From the NCBI RefSeq assembly GCF_020687825.1, contig NZ_JAJEWP010000003.1:186001-250000 (forward strand): a stretch of 64,000 bases of DNA, in the 5' to 3' direction. Shown one piece after another: positions 46,802-56,654 of the stretch (positions are counted from its first letter, which is position 1; each line of letters starts with the position of its first letter). A model generated the notes under the pieces. The model saw only the letters and a list, made by a program, of their open reading frames with translations, was not told the DNA's origin and did not search any database. The stretch comes from Fluctibacter halophilus (lineage in GTDB: Bacteria; Pseudomonadota; Gammaproteobacteria; Enterobacterales; Alteromonadaceae). The position numbers and the translations under genes were made by a program.

Positions 46802-47242
46802 ATGTCTGATCCATTTATGCAGGCTGCCATTGAGGAAGCTAAAAAAGGTCTGGCTGAAGGGGGCATACCCATTGGTTCAGTGCTGGTACACCGTGGAGTC
46901 ATTATTGGTCGGGGGCATAACCGCCGGGTACAATCAGGCAGTGTCGTGTTGCACGGCGAGATGGATGCGCTGGAAAATGCAGGACGTCAGTCGGCCAACG
47001 TTTATCGTGAATCAGTCCTCTACACAACGTTGTCGCCCTGTGCCATGTGCTCAGGCACCATACTGTTGTACGGCATACCGCAAGTGGTCATTGGCGAAAA
47101 CAAAACCTTTGTCGGAGAGGAACAATGGCTAACCCAGCGCGGAGTTGAGTTGACGGTGTTACAGGATCCAACCTGTGTTGCGTTGATGCGCGACTTTATT
47201 GACGCCAACCCGACGTTATGGAACGAAGACATAGGTGAGTAA
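46802..47242 (+). CDS. Cytosine deaminase, yeast Fcy1 type
   Basis: A 146-residue zinc-dependent CDA-fold deaminase. Zinc ligands are His51 (LHGEMDALE, with catalytic Glu53), Cys80 and Cys83 (LSPCAMCSG). It matches fungal Fcy1 from end to end: EGGIPIGSVL, RGHNRRVQSGSVVLHGE, the GIPQVVIGEN segment and the C-terminal FIDANPTLWNEDIGE. It is quite unlike E. coli CodA (amidohydrolase fold). The role is cytosine to uracil, feeding Upp. It has a clear start and its own small gap upstream. Confidence 0.87.
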   Translation: MSDPFMQAAIEEAKKGLAEGGIPIGSVLVHRGVIIGRGHNRRVQSGSVVLHGEMDALENAGRQSANVYRESVLYTTLSPCAMCSGTILLYGIPQVVIGENKTFVGEEQWLTQRGVELTVLQDPTCVALMRDFIDANPTLWNEDIGE

Positions 47243-47426
47243 GCCGATCTGGCTATCGCCATTGACTGGCTATGAAAAAAATCAGCATAGTGATGCAAAA
47301 AAACGTGAAGTTTTGCCCTTGTCATCCGTATAATGGCGGCCTTTTTTAACCACCCGGTCAGGGCGACGACGTGGGTCGCCACTTGCAAGGCATCTGAGCC
47401 CCTCTAATTGCGGGCGCAGCAAGGCA

Positions 47427-49370
47427 ATGGAGTTAATTGTGAACAAACATTCTTCCTGGACAGTTGAAGATGCAGAAAAGCTATATGGCGTAAAGCGCTG
47501 GGGAGCCGGCTATTTTGAAATCGGCCCTAATGGTAATCTGCACATCACACCCGATCAGGCAAACCCGGACATGCGTATCGACATGCGGGCTGTGATCGAA
47601 GAGATCAAAGAAGAAGGGATCCAATTTCCCGTTGTATTGCGTTTTCACGACATTTTGCGCAGTCAGGTGGCCGCGCTCAATGAGGCTTTTATCAGTACGA
47701 TTGAAGAAGCCGAATACCAGGGACGCTACCAAGGGGTTTATCCGGTTAAAGTTAACCAGATGCGTGAGGTGGTCGAAGAAATCGTGGATGCCGGTGCTCC
47801 CTATGATTATGGTCTGGAGGCGGGCTCGAAAGCTGAATTGCTCAGTGTGTTGGCGTACAACACCAACCCGGAATCACTGACCATCCTGAACGGTTACAAA
47901 GACGAAGAATTTATGCGTCTGGCCCTGTTGGCGCGTAAGCTGGGGCGTCGCATTATCGTTGTGATTGAGAAGTTTTCTGAATTGCTGCTGCTGGTGCGAC
48001 TGGCCAAGCAACTGGATATCAAACCGCTGGTTGGATTGCGCTCCAAAATGACCGTTAAGGGTCGTGGTAAGTGGGAAGGTTCTGGTGGCGATCGGGCCAA
48101 ATTCGGTCTGACCATCTCGGAAATCATCAAAGCTGCCCGCTACCTTGAAAGTGAAGGTATGGGTGATTGCTTCAAATTGCTGCATTTCCATATCGGAAGC
48201 CAGCTCACTGACATTCGTGCAGTGAAAGAGGCCATCAACGAAGGCGCGCGGATTTACGCTGAGCTGTATCGGATGGGCTTTGAGCTGGAGTATGTGGATG
48301 CCGGTGGTGGTTTAGGTATCGATTATGACGGTAGCCAGTCCACCAGTGATTCTTCGCGTAACTACAGCATGAGCGAATACGTTGCCGATATCGTTTTTGG
48401 CATGAAAGAAGTGTGCGATCTGGAGGGTGTTCCGCACCCCAATCTGGTGACCGAGAGTGGCCGGGCGATCACTGCCCATCACAGCTGCGTGATCACTGAG
48501 ATTGTCGGTGAGATCCGCGCCAACAGCGCAGAAGTGGATACCGTTGCCGTAGAGGGTGAACATTACCTGGTGAAAAACATGCGAGAGTTGGCGGAAACCG
48601 TCATGTCGCAAAACAATTTCCAGGAAATCTTTAATGATGCCTCGCAGTGGAAAGAACAGGCCATGGATGCGTTTAAGTTGCGCGTCGTCTCCTTGGAGGA
48701 GCTGGGCAAGATAGAAACCCTGTATTGGCGTACTATGGTCGGCCTGCAAAAACGCCTGAAGGCAGAAGAGTTTGTGCCGGAAGAGTTGCAGGAACTGGAC
48801 TACAACCTGTCTGCTCAGTACCTGTGTAATTTCTCCGTATTTCAGTCAGCGGCAGACACCTGGGCTATTGAGCAGGTACTGCCGGTGGTGCCGGTATCAC
48901 GCATGAATGAAGAACCGACCGAGAACTGCTCTCTGGTAGATATTACCTGTGACAGTGATGGTAAAATCGACCAGTTCGTGATGTCCGGTGGAATCACCGA
49001 CGTGATCCCGATGCATACCCTCAAGCCCGGAGAGGATTATTATCTTGGTCTGTTTCTGACCGGCGCCTATCAGGACGTGATGGGCGATATGCACAATCTG
49101 TTTGGTCGCCTGAACGAAGTGCACGTGTTCAGTCACGATGATGATCCTCAGGATTTCTACATTGAGGAGTTTGTTAAAGGCTCTTCGGTGGAGGATGTGC
49201 TGTCAATCATGCAATACAACCCGCAGTTCATGGCACAAACGGTCAAGCGTGAGATCGATCGGAAAATCAGTGAAGGTACGATGCAGCCTCGGGAAGGGGT
49301 AAAATGGACCGACTTTTACGAGGATTGCCTGAGTGGTTACACCTACCTCAAGCGCGCCCGGCAGGTTTAG
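47427..49370 (+). CDS. speA: Biosynthetic arginine decarboxylase
   Basis: A 647-residue PLP enzyme making agmatine for putrescine synthesis. Motifs include the PLP-lysine region YPVKVNQMREVVEEI, LEAGSKAELLSVLAY, LHFHIGSQLTDIRAVKEA, DAGGGLGIDYDGS and TESGRAITAHH. GTG 47439, with GGAG 6 nt upstream, is an alternative start. A TATAAT at 47329-47334 could be the -10. The leader holds a GGCGAC/GTCGCC hairpin (47362-47380). Confidence 0.97.
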   Translation: MELIVNKHSSWTVEDAEKLYGVKRWGAGYFEIGPNGNLHITPDQANPDMRIDMRAVIEEIKEEGIQFPVVLRFHDILRSQVAALNEAFISTIEEAEYQGRYQGVYPVKVNQMREVVEEIVDAGAPYDYGLEAGSKAELLSVLAYNTNPESLTILNGYKDEEFMRLALLARKLGRRIIVVIEKFSELLLLVRLAKQLDIKPLVGLRSKMTVKGRGKWEGSGGDRAKFGLTISEIIKAARYLESEGMGDCFKLLHFHIGSQLTDIRAVKEAINEGARIYAELYRMGFELEYVDAGGGLGIDYDGSQSTSDSSRNYSMSEYVADIVFGMKEVCDLEGVPHPNLVTESGRAITAHHSCVITEIVGEIRANSAEVDTVAVEGEHYLVKNMRELAETVMSQNNFQEIFNDASQWKEQAMDAFKLRVVSLEELGKIETLYWRTMVGLQKRLKAEEFVPEELQELDYNLSAQYLCNFSVFQSAADTWAIEQVLPVVPVSRMNEEPTENCSLVDITCDSDGKIDQFVMSGGITDVIPMHTLKPGEDYYLGLFLTGAYQDVMGDMHNLFGRLNEVHVFSHDDDPQDFYIEEFVKGSSVEDVLSIMQYNPQFMAQTVKREIDRKISEGTMQPREGVKWTDFYEDCLSGYTYLKRARQV

Positions 49371-49385
49371 TAAAAATCCATCATA

Positions 49386-49410
49386 AAGCCACCTTCCAGG
49401 TGGCTTTTTT
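49386..49410 (+). terminator. Intrinsic terminator of speA
   Basis: AAGCCACC, TTCCA, GGTGGCTT followed by a T-run to 49410. Confidence 0.92.
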
Positions 49411-49420
49411 GTCGCTATTG

Positions 49421-50584
49421 CTATTCTTCGGCTGCAGTCTGTTGTCGAAGTTGTTCGCCTTCGGCATGTCGAATGGCAAAAAAGCGTGACCAGAACTGCG
49501 CAGTAAAGCCATTGATTAAATTGGATTCTGCATTCATCAACATGGCGTAGCCCACACCAAATTCGGGCACAAACGCCACGTCAGCGCGATAACCTTTTAC
49601 CCAGCCGCCATGATAGTTGACGGTGTGTCCTTTGAAATCGTAGATTCGCCAGCCTAATCCATAGTGCGCGTCATTCAGAAAAGATCGCCATGCCCGACGG
49701 CGTAATTCACGTCGGGTGCGTATGTGTGGTGTGGTTACTGTGCTCACCAGTTCCTGGGACATTACATCCGGGTATTCACCCAACAACGCCCGCAACCATA
49801 TTTCCATATCGGCCAGACTGGCGTTGACGCCGGCAGCCGGTGAGAAACGGTAATAATTATTTTCGACCGGGCTTTTACGCCATTTGCTGCGGGTAATGGC
49901 GATATGTGGCTTCGCCCAGGAGTCTGAGGATTGCAACGCCACTTTGCCTACACTGGCATGGGGCATGTTCAGAGGAACAAATAATTGTTGGGTCAGTTGT
50001 TGCTGATAGCTGCTTTGCTGAGACTCGAAGTAGTGCTCAAGCACACCAAACAGCGCATTCTGATAGGTGTAGCAGCGGCCGGGTGAACACAAAGGTTCCA
50101 GATCGGCCAACATGTTCAATACCCGTGACAACGGATAATTGGCTTCAATGAGATTGTCATAAGCATTGGGTGAAAAGCCGCTGGACTGGCTGAGCAAATG
50201 GGCCAGGGTCAGACGATCGTGTCCCTGAGGGGTAAAGCCAAATTCAGGTGCCAGGCGCGACAACGGGGTTTGCCAGGCCAGCTTTCGCTGTTCAACCAGC
50301 TTGGCCATCAGTACGCCGGTGAAGGTTTTGGAAACCGATGCCAGGCGGAAAACCGTGTCCGCATCGATGTCGTCACCGTTGCGTTCCGTTTTACCATAAA
50401 ACTCAAAGTGTGCTGGTTGGCCCTGCTCGACAAACACCAACCCCATGCCAGGAATATTGTGATCTTTGGCTTGTTGACGGACATGTTCCGCAAAGCTGTC
50501 GAGCCATTGGTGTTCGGGATGAACCTGGGCCGTCGCCTGTGCCATTATCCCACAGGCCACCAACAGGTACAGTAACCTCAGCAC
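49421..50584 (-). CDS. Exported serine beta-lactamase-like hydrolase
   Basis: A 387-residue class C/penicillin-binding-protein-fold hydrolase with signal peptide (ends QATAQ). Motifs are SVSK (SxxK, nucleophile Ser), YQNAL (YxN) and HGG (KTG-like). It is probably a periplasmic esterase or D-amino peptidase rather than a resistance beta-lactamase. Convergent with speA. Substrate unknown. Confidence 0.93.
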   Translation of the reverse strand: MLRLLYLLVACGIMAQATAQVHPEHQWLDSFAEHVRQQAKDHNIPGMGLVFVEQGQPAHFEFYGKTERNGDDIDADTVFRLASVSKTFTGVLMAKLVEQRKLAWQTPLSRLAPEFGFTPQGHDRLTLAHLLSQSSGFSPNAYDNLIEANYPLSRVLNMLADLEPLCSPGRCYTYQNALFGVLEHYFESQQSSYQQQLTQQLFVPLNMPHASVGKVALQSSDSWAKPHIAITRSKWRKSPVENNYYRFSPAAGVNASLADMEIWLRALLGEYPDVMSQELVSTVTTPHIRTRRELRRRAWRSFLNDAHYGLGWRIYDFKGHTVNYHGGWVKGYRADVAFVPEFGVGYAMLMNAESNLINGFTAQFWSRFFAIRHAEGEQLRQQTAAEE

Positions 50585-50830
50585 AATGACGCCTCAGCAT
50601 GATGGGAACTGGAACGGATAAGCATCTTGAATAAGCGCAATATTATTGTTGTTTTAGTCCGTTGATTATCCGTTGTTCTGCCCCCTTTTGGCAAGGGTAT
50701 AGGGGTTACTTGGTCGTGTTTTGGACAATGCTGGACGAACGGCAGCATGATATTCAGTTCCGTTTTCCGCGCGTTTTTAGTCGACAATCAGCGTACACTC
50801 CAGACACTGAGTTAACCGTTTGGGGGTTGC

Positions 50831-52201
50831 GTGCAACAACAAGCATTTCAAAATGCGCGATTGGCGCGAGACCGACGTTTCGATGGTCGCTTTTTCGTGG
50901 CGGTGAAGACCACCGGCATTTTTTGTCGGCCAATTTGCCCTGCGCCAGCGCCTAAAGAAAGCAATGTTGAGTATTTTGACCTGGCTCACCAGGCCGTGCA
51001 GGCAGGTTATCGGCCATGTATCCGCTGTCGGCCCGACAGTGCGCCTTCTTCGTATGCCTGGAAGGGCGTGGATACCACATTGGAGCGGGCTATCCGTCTA
51101 TTGAAGGCCAATCCGCACCAGGACATTGCTACCATCGCGCAGCGGTTGGGTATCACCGATCGGTACTGCCGACAACTGTTTAACCAGCGCCTGGGAGTGA
51201 GCCCCAAACAGTTCCAGTTGGCCGAACAATTGTTGTTTGCCAAACAACTGCTGCAACAAAGCCCATTGCCCGTTGAACAGGTTGCTCAGGCCTGCGGCTT
51301 TCAGAGCGCCCGACGGTTGCAGGACAATATGCGACGTCATTTTAATCTTACTCCCAAACAACTGCGTCGGGCTGATATTGATTTACCGTCCACGTTGACC
51401 CTTAGCCTCAGTTATCGACCGCCTTACGATTGGCTCGGTGTCAGACGTTTTCTGGCGCTTCGGGCGGTAGAGGGGATGGAGACTGTGACAGAGCACAGTT
51501 ATTCAAGAACAATAAATCTTTTTAGTGAGAACGGCCAGGTTGTCGTGACCGGCGACATACACGCCACGCATGTACCAGATGCCCACCGCTTTGATGTTCA
51601 GTTGCGCCTCTCAGACATCGGCTACGTGAAACCGGTGGTAGAGCAGTTGCGCCGTTGTCTGGACCTGGACGCCGACCCGGCCAGCATTGCCAGGGGATTG
51701 AGTGACGCAGGGATTGACGTTGGTCAGCAAACACCCGGCCTGCGGCTGCCAGGCGTCTGGCACCCGTTTGAGGCGGGCGTGCGGGCCGTTCTCGGCCAAC
51801 AGGTCAGTGTCACCGCTGCGATTGGTCTGGTGACCCGGGTTGTCGATGAATTGGGACAATGCCATTCATCGGGACGTTTTTTCCCTACGCCCGAGGCCGT
51901 TGCCAACAGTGAACTGTCTTTTTTACGCATGCCCGGTGCTCGGCGCCAGGCGTTGAGAACGCTGGCGACCTTTTTTGTTGATGCACCACAGGCAGCGTTG
52001 CAGCCGGAAAATTGGTTGGCACTGAAAGGCATTGGCCCGTGGACAGTAGCGTATGCAAAACTGCGCGGATGTTCAGAACCTGACATATTTTTGGAGGGAG
52101 ATTTGGTGATCCGTAAACAACGGCAAAGCGTCTCTTTGCGCCCTGAAATGGCGACACCCTGGCGCAGTTATCTTACGTTTCAGTTGTGGGCCTTCGCATG
52201 A
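50831..52201 (+). CDS. Ada-sensor/AlkA fusion: alkylation-response regulator and DNA glycosylase
   Basis: A 456-residue fusion. An Ada N-terminal zinc domain has Cys32, Cys36, Cys63, Cys66 (FCRPIC, GYRPCIRC). An AraC-type HTH follows (about 80-180). The AlkA N-terminal domain and HhH-GPD glycosylase complete it, with GIGPWTVAYAKLRG and an Asp in FLEGDLVIRK equivalent to AlkA Asp238. It methylates itself and regulates while excising alkylated bases. The Ada methyltransferase domain is absent and is supplied by the adjacent ogt. GTG start at 50831; its TGA overlaps ogt. Confidence 0.94.
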   Translation: MQQQAFQNARLARDRRFDGRFFVAVKTTGIFCRPICPAPAPKESNVEYFDLAHQAVQAGYRPCIRCRPDSAPSSYAWKGVDTTLERAIRLLKANPHQDIATIAQRLGITDRYCRQLFNQRLGVSPKQFQLAEQLLFAKQLLQQSPLPVEQVAQACGFQSARRLQDNMRRHFNLTPKQLRRADIDLPSTLTLSLSYRPPYDWLGVRRFLALRAVEGMETVTEHSYSRTINLFSENGQVVVTGDIHATHVPDAHRFDVQLRLSDIGYVKPVVEQLRRCLDLDADPASIARGLSDAGIDVGQQTPGLRLPGVWHPFEAGVRAVLGQQVSVTAAIGLVTRVVDELGQCHSSGRFFPTPEAVANSELSFLRMPGARRQALRTLATFFVDAPQAALQPENWLALKGIGPWTVAYAKLRGCSEPDIFLEGDLVIRKQRQSVSLRPEMATPWRSYLTFQLWAFA

Positions 52202-52713
52202 ATAATGGCAGTGATAAGATCAGCCGCACAACCGTGAAAACGCCACTCGGCGATTTGACCGTACAGTGCAATCCAAAGGGCTTGCAGTGGGCCTTGTTTG
52301 ATAAAGAACAAGAATTCACAAAAGCAATAAATAATGATCCGGACGCACAGCGGTGGTTAAATGCAGCAGTAACCCAGTTGCAGGATTATTTTGCCGGCAC
52401 ACGGTTTGCGTTTGATATCCCGCTGGTGCCTCACGGTACCGTATTTCAGCACCAGGTGTGGGGATCGCTGATAGACATTCCGTATGGTTCAACCTGCAGT
52501 TACGGTGACATCGCAGTACGACTGAGCAATCCCAGAGCGGTCAGAGCGGTTGGGGCAGCCAATGGGCGTAATCCGGTCTCGATCATTGTCCCCTGTCACC
52601 GAGTGATTGGTCGCAGTGGCGCATTGACCGGTTATGCCGGCGGGTTAGATCGTAAGGCCTGGTTACTGGCCCATGAACACAACATGTTGAGCGCACGAGG
52701 AGTACGCAGGTAA
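52198..52713 (+). CDS. ogt: Methylated-DNA--[protein]-cysteine S-methyltransferase
   Basis: A 171-residue MGMT. The active-site motif is IIVPCHRVIGR, with GTCSYG/ANGRNP around it and the HTH region FQHQVWGSLIDIPYGST. It removes O6-methyl groups from guanine in a suicide reaction. ATG 52198 overlaps the ada/alkA stop (ATGA), and its stop overlaps the EamA start (TAATG). The two repair genes are thus translationally coupled. Confidence 0.96.
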   Translation: MNNGSDKISRTTVKTPLGDLTVQCNPKGLQWALFDKEQEFTKAINNDPDAQRWLNAAVTQLQDYFAGTRFAFDIPLVPHGTVFQHQVWGSLIDIPYGSTCSYGDIAVRLSNPRAVRAVGAANGRNPVSIIVPCHRVIGRSGALTGYAGGLDRKAWLLAHEHNMLSARGVRR

Positions 52714-53600
52714 TGAAATGGCAAGACGGGTTAGCATTGGTTGTGTTGGCTGCAATGTGGGGAGCGTCTTTTCTGTTCATGCGTACAGCCACCCCTGAAT
52801 TCGGTGCAATTGCCCTGGTGGCGGTACGTACCGGTATTGCAGCAATGTGCTTGATCCCAATCATGATGATGCGGCGTAAGTGGCCGGATTTTGTCCTTTA
52901 CTGGCGTCCGATATTGTTCGTTGGTGTGGTTAACACGGCCATTCCGTTTTGTCTGTTCAGTTATGCAACCGTGCATCTGGGCGCCGGATTTGGCGCAATC
53001 CTGAACGCCACGGCCCCTATGTTTGGTGCGTTGATGGCGGTTGTGTGGTTGCATGACAAGTTAGGGATCAGCGGCGTGTTGGGGCTTATCGTCGGGTTCA
53101 TCGGTGTGGTCGTGGTCAGTTCCTTGCGGGTTGATGAAGGCGCCATCAGCGGATTGTTGCCCATTGCAGCGGCATTGTGTGCAACCACCTCCTACGGGAT
53201 AGCCGCCTGTTATACCAAGAAACGATTGGCCGGGGTGAGTACCCTGGCGATTGCAACCGGCAGTCAAATCATGGCCGCGTTGGTGTTGGCGCCGCTGGCA
53301 GCAATGACTTGGCCACAAACCTTGCCCAGTGCATCTGCGTGGACTCAGGTGGCCGTTTTGGGCGTTGCGTGTACCGGGTTGGCCTATTTGCTGTACTTTC
53401 GGCTGATTGAAAACGTCGGTGCTGCCAAGGCGATGACGGTCGGCTATCTGGTCACGGTGTTCGGTGTGTTGTGGGGGATCCTGTTTCTTGACGAAGTGCT
53501 GTACCCGCGCCTGATCGTGGGGGCGGCGTTGATCATCATCGGTGTCAGCATGACCACAGGTTGGCTACGCTGGCGCAGGATTGCAGCGCGGGCAAGTTAG
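52713..53600 (+). CDS. EamA/DMT superfamily transporter
   Basis: A 295-residue protein with ten hydrophobic helices in two EamA halves (AMWGASFLFMRTATPEF...; ACTGLAYLLYFRLIENVGAAKAMTV). It is coupled to ogt by the TAATG overlap. Drug/metabolite exporter family; the substrate is unknown. Its 3' end overlaps the convergent diguanylate cyclase by 4 bp. Confidence 0.9.
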   Translation: MKWQDGLALVVLAAMWGASFLFMRTATPEFGAIALVAVRTGIAAMCLIPIMMMRRKWPDFVLYWRPILFVGVVNTAIPFCLFSYATVHLGAGFGAILNATAPMFGALMAVVWLHDKLGISGVLGLIVGFIGVVVVSSLRVDEGAISGLLPIAAALCATTSYGIAACYTKKRLAGVSTLAIATGSQIMAALVLAPLAAMTWPQTLPSASAWTQVAVLGVACTGLAYLLYFRLIENVGAAKAMTVGYLVTVFGVLWGILFLDEVLYPRLIVGAALIIIGVSMTTGWLRWRRIAARAS

Positions 53601-55018
53601 GCCGCGTGTGTCAGTTGTACCCTGACCTGATTGCGGCCATCCCGTTTTGCCTGATACAAGGCATCATCTGCGCGGGCTAACACTTCTACCAATGGGCGAT
53701 CGCCTTCCGTGTAGGACACGCCGAAACTGGCGGTGATTTGCAATGCCAGAGAGCCGGTTGACGCGGTCATGTTGGCCAGCCGAAGTCGCAGTTTCTGCGC
53801 CACTTCATACGCTTGTTCCGGTGTTGTGTCGGGTAACAGGATCACAAACTCTTCGCCGCCCCAACGACCGATAATGTCTTCTTCACGTAGCTGGCTGTCC
53901 AGCATGCTGGCCACCTGGCGTAACACGTGATCACCGGCGTTATGGCCATGGGTATCATTGACCGCCTTGAAGTGATCAATGTCGAGCAGGATCACCGCAA
54001 TTGGACGTTTTTGATCCACCAGTTCGGCATAACGCAATTCCACTTTGTTGCGGTTGGGCAACTTGGTTAGCGGATCGATCTGAACATTACGCTGCATGTC
54101 CCGTTTGAAATAATACAGCAGATTGTAGATCAGCATAAACAGGGCAAAAATCACCACCAACAGACTGATAATACTGAAGATAAAGGTTCGGCTGAGGGCT
54201 GTCTGGCGTTCACTCAGGGGGCTGAGCAGATACATGGTCCAATCAAAGGGCTGGATGTTGATTTCGGCAACCAGAAAATCTTTACCGTCTTTCTCGATCA
54301 AGCGGTTGTTGACCGATGTTTCACCGTTTTCCATGGCTTCCCGATACCAGGCCAGATCGGCCAGGTGATGAAACTTCGAATTGGCAGCGACCAAATCGGG
54401 GTCGGATGACAAGGTGATGTTCTTGTCGGCATCGACAAAAATGAAGTCATAACCGTATTGTTGTTTGTACTGCGCAAACAGATCGAGGAAGCTGCGCAGG
54501 CTTTTACCGGTGCCGAAGAATCCCAGAAAGCGTTCCTGGTCGTCATAGATCTTCAAATCGATATAAAAATGGGTGTCTTCCCATTTGCCGATGTCAGCCA
54601 CCGCATTTTCGGGTTTGTCTTTGTATTTGAAATACCAATTCACTTTCCCTTCAACCAGCGCATGTTCACTGCCGTCAGAGTTATATTGTCTGCGTGCTGG
54701 CTCGCTGGCGATAAAAAATAAGAATCCAAATTCTTTTTCGAGCCTTTGCAACGTCTCATGCACGGCTGTAGCGTCGATGGTGTCTGCCTCCATCAGGGCC
54801 TGAAGCTCTTTCGACTTGGACAGGGTCTGAGACACATGCAGCGGCTTCATCAGGTGCTCTGTGATCAGGGATAACGCCGGTGACAGTGATTGCTGATGAA
54901 TTCGGCTCTGTTCAGCGACGATTTTGGAAACGCTGAAATGTGCCAAGGTAATGATGGCAATGACAACGATGGCAAACAGAAACAAAATACTGCGGTGCAG
55001 TGTCCGAAAGATACTCAA
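53597..55018 (-). CDS. Membrane diguanylate cyclase with periplasmic sensor, paralogue A
   Basis: A 473-residue protein. N-terminal TM, a periplasmic Cache-like sensor (about 30-270, with LGFFGTGKSLRSFLDLFAQYKQQYGYDFIFVD), a second TM (about 273-298) and a GGDEF domain ([33 protein letters not shown]). GGEEF is active-type. The start is TTG 55018 with AAGGTG upstream. It is closely related to the next gene in the whole sensor region. Confidence 0.93.
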   Translation of the reverse strand: MSIFRTLHRSILFLFAIVVIAIITLAHFSVSKIVAEQSRIHQQSLSPALSLITEHLMKPLHVSQTLSKSKELQALMEADTIDATAVHETLQRLEKEFGFLFFIASEPARRQYNSDGSEHALVEGKVNWYFKYKDKPENAVADIGKWEDTHFYIDLKIYDDQERFLGFFGTGKSLRSFLDLFAQYKQQYGYDFIFVDADKNITLSSDPDLVAANSKFHHLADLAWYREAMENGETSVNNRLIEKDGKDFLVAEINIQPFDWTMYLLSPLSERQTALSRTFIFSIISLLVVIFALFMLIYNLLYYFKRDMQRNVQIDPLTKLPNRNKVELRYAELVDQKRPIAVILLDIDHFKAVNDTHGHNAGDHVLRQVASMLDSQLREEDIIGRWGGEEFVILLPDTTPEQAYEVAQKLRLRLANMTASTGSLALQITASFGVSYTEGDRPLVEVLARADDALYQAKRDGRNQVRVQLTHAA

Positions 55019-55112
55019 GAGTCACCTTTTTCGTGGCGAAGAACGCGCGTGCCATTCCATGTTACCGACTGGTCTCGCTGAGTGCTAGAGAATTTTGTTG
55101 CTGAGACTGTGA

Positions 55113-56510
55113 TCACTCGAAACTGCAAACCCGGTTGCGACCGCTACGCTTGGCTTCGTACAACGCGGTATCAGCGTCTGCCAGCAGGCTGGCCAGTGAG
55201 CGGGTGGTTTTTCCTTGCGCCAGGCCAAAACTGGCAGTGATGCTCAGCTCACCGTCTTCCAGGGGCATGGGTGCATCCACAATGCGCTGCCGTGCACGCT
55301 CGGCAACAGACATCGCGTGATCACGAGATACATCCGGCAGCAGGACAACAAATTCTTCTCCGCCCCAGCGACCAATGGTGTCCAACTGGCGGACTTCCTG
55401 TTTGAGGATGTCTGCGACATGGCGCAACGCCGCGTCACCGACGTTATGCCCGTGTTTGTCATTGATCTTTTTGAAGTGGTCAATGTCGACCATCATGACA
55501 AACAACCTGCCAGGTTTGCGCTTGAGGCGCTGAAAGGCGCGATAAATGTGTACCCGGGTAGGCAGGCCGGTCAGAACATCAATGCTGGCCTGGTCTTCCA
55601 CATTGCGTTTGAAGCGCATGACCAGAAAGAAGGTTACCAATACCAGTACGCCGACCAGGGTCATTAATCCGACCGTGTTGGTCAGGAACGCCTGGGTCAG
55701 GTGCGCTTGTCGGGTTTCCAATGGGATCAGCAGTAACACCCGCCAGTCCAGCTCTTCGATCAGGATTTCCGACAGCAGATAATCTTCCTGATTGACACTG
55801 ACCAGCGAGTTAACAATGACATCGTCCTGTTCACCTACCCGCGCGTACCAACTGAGGTTACTCAGGGCGGGTATGTTTTCATTGGTCACCACCAGGTCTG
55901 ACATCGACGACAATACAATCTGATCATTGTCATTTACAAACAGGAAGTCGTAGCCATACAGGTTTTTATACTCATCGAACTTGTCGACGAACTCGCGCAT
56001 GCTTTTGGCGGTACCGACGATGCCAAGAAATTCGCCCTCGGCTGAGTAGATTTTGGTGTCGAAAAACAGATGCACGTCGCCGACTCTGCCCAAATCAGCA
56101 AACAGATCACGGGGTTGTTGTTTGGCCTCGAAATACCAGAATACTTTTCCTGGCACCAGTTCCAGCGTGTTGCCGTCATCGAAATATTGCATACGGGCTT
56201 TTTCACTGGCGGCGAAAATCTTTAAATCAAACTGTTTGCTCAGGGTTTGAAGGCGTTCAATCACAGCGTCTTTATCCACCGCTTCTGTGGCAAATAAGTC
56301 GTGAAAGTAGTGAGCACTGCCGATTGCCTGGGCGAAATGCAGGGGTTTGAGCAATTCTTCGTTGACCAGTGAAAACACCGGTGAGGTGGCTTGGAGCTGA
56401 ATCCGGCTCTGTTCACCCACCACGTTACTGATTGCCTGGTAAGCACCAAACAGCACTGCACCCGCCAACAGGACAATCAGAACAATGATGATATTGGCGG
56501 AGCGCAACAT
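55113..56510 (-). CDS. Membrane diguanylate cyclase with periplasmic sensor, paralogue B
   Basis: About 465 residues with the same layout: TM, Cache-like domain ([32 protein letters not shown]), TM and GGDEF ([32 protein letters not shown]). The similarity to paralogue A throughout, including the sensor, indicates a tandem duplication. ATG 56510 is chosen, though the ribosome-binding site is weak; other starts upstream are possible. Confidence 0.9.
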   Translation of the reverse strand: MLRSANIIIVLIVLLAGAVLFGAYQAISNVVGEQSRIQLQATSPVFSLVNEELLKPLHFAQAIGSAHYFHDLFATEAVDKDAVIERLQTLSKQFDLKIFAASEKARMQYFDDGNTLELVPGKVFWYFEAKQQPRDLFADLGRVGDVHLFFDTKIYSAEGEFLGIVGTAKSMREFVDKFDEYKNLYGYDFLFVNDNDQIVLSSMSDLVVTNENIPALSNLSWYARVGEQDDVIVNSLVSVNQEDYLLSEILIEELDWRVLLLIPLETRQAHLTQAFLTNTVGLMTLVGVLVLVTFFLVMRFKRNVEDQASIDVLTGLPTRVHIYRAFQRLKRKPGRLFVMMVDIDHFKKINDKHGHNVGDAALRHVADILKQEVRQLDTIGRWGGEEFVVLLPDVSRDHAMSVAERARQRIVDAPMPLEDGELSITASFGLAQGKTTRSLASLLADADTALYEAKRSGRNRVCSFE

Positions 56511-56654
56511 AAAATCAGAAACCACACAGCTAATTATGGCGCAAAGGATACTCAGAATGTGCTTAAAATGCCAGCAACAATAGATTGCCAAGGCGGTTGG
56601 CATAAGGCATCAGCAGGCCTTACAATGCGGTTAACAAATCGAACAGGAATTCTT

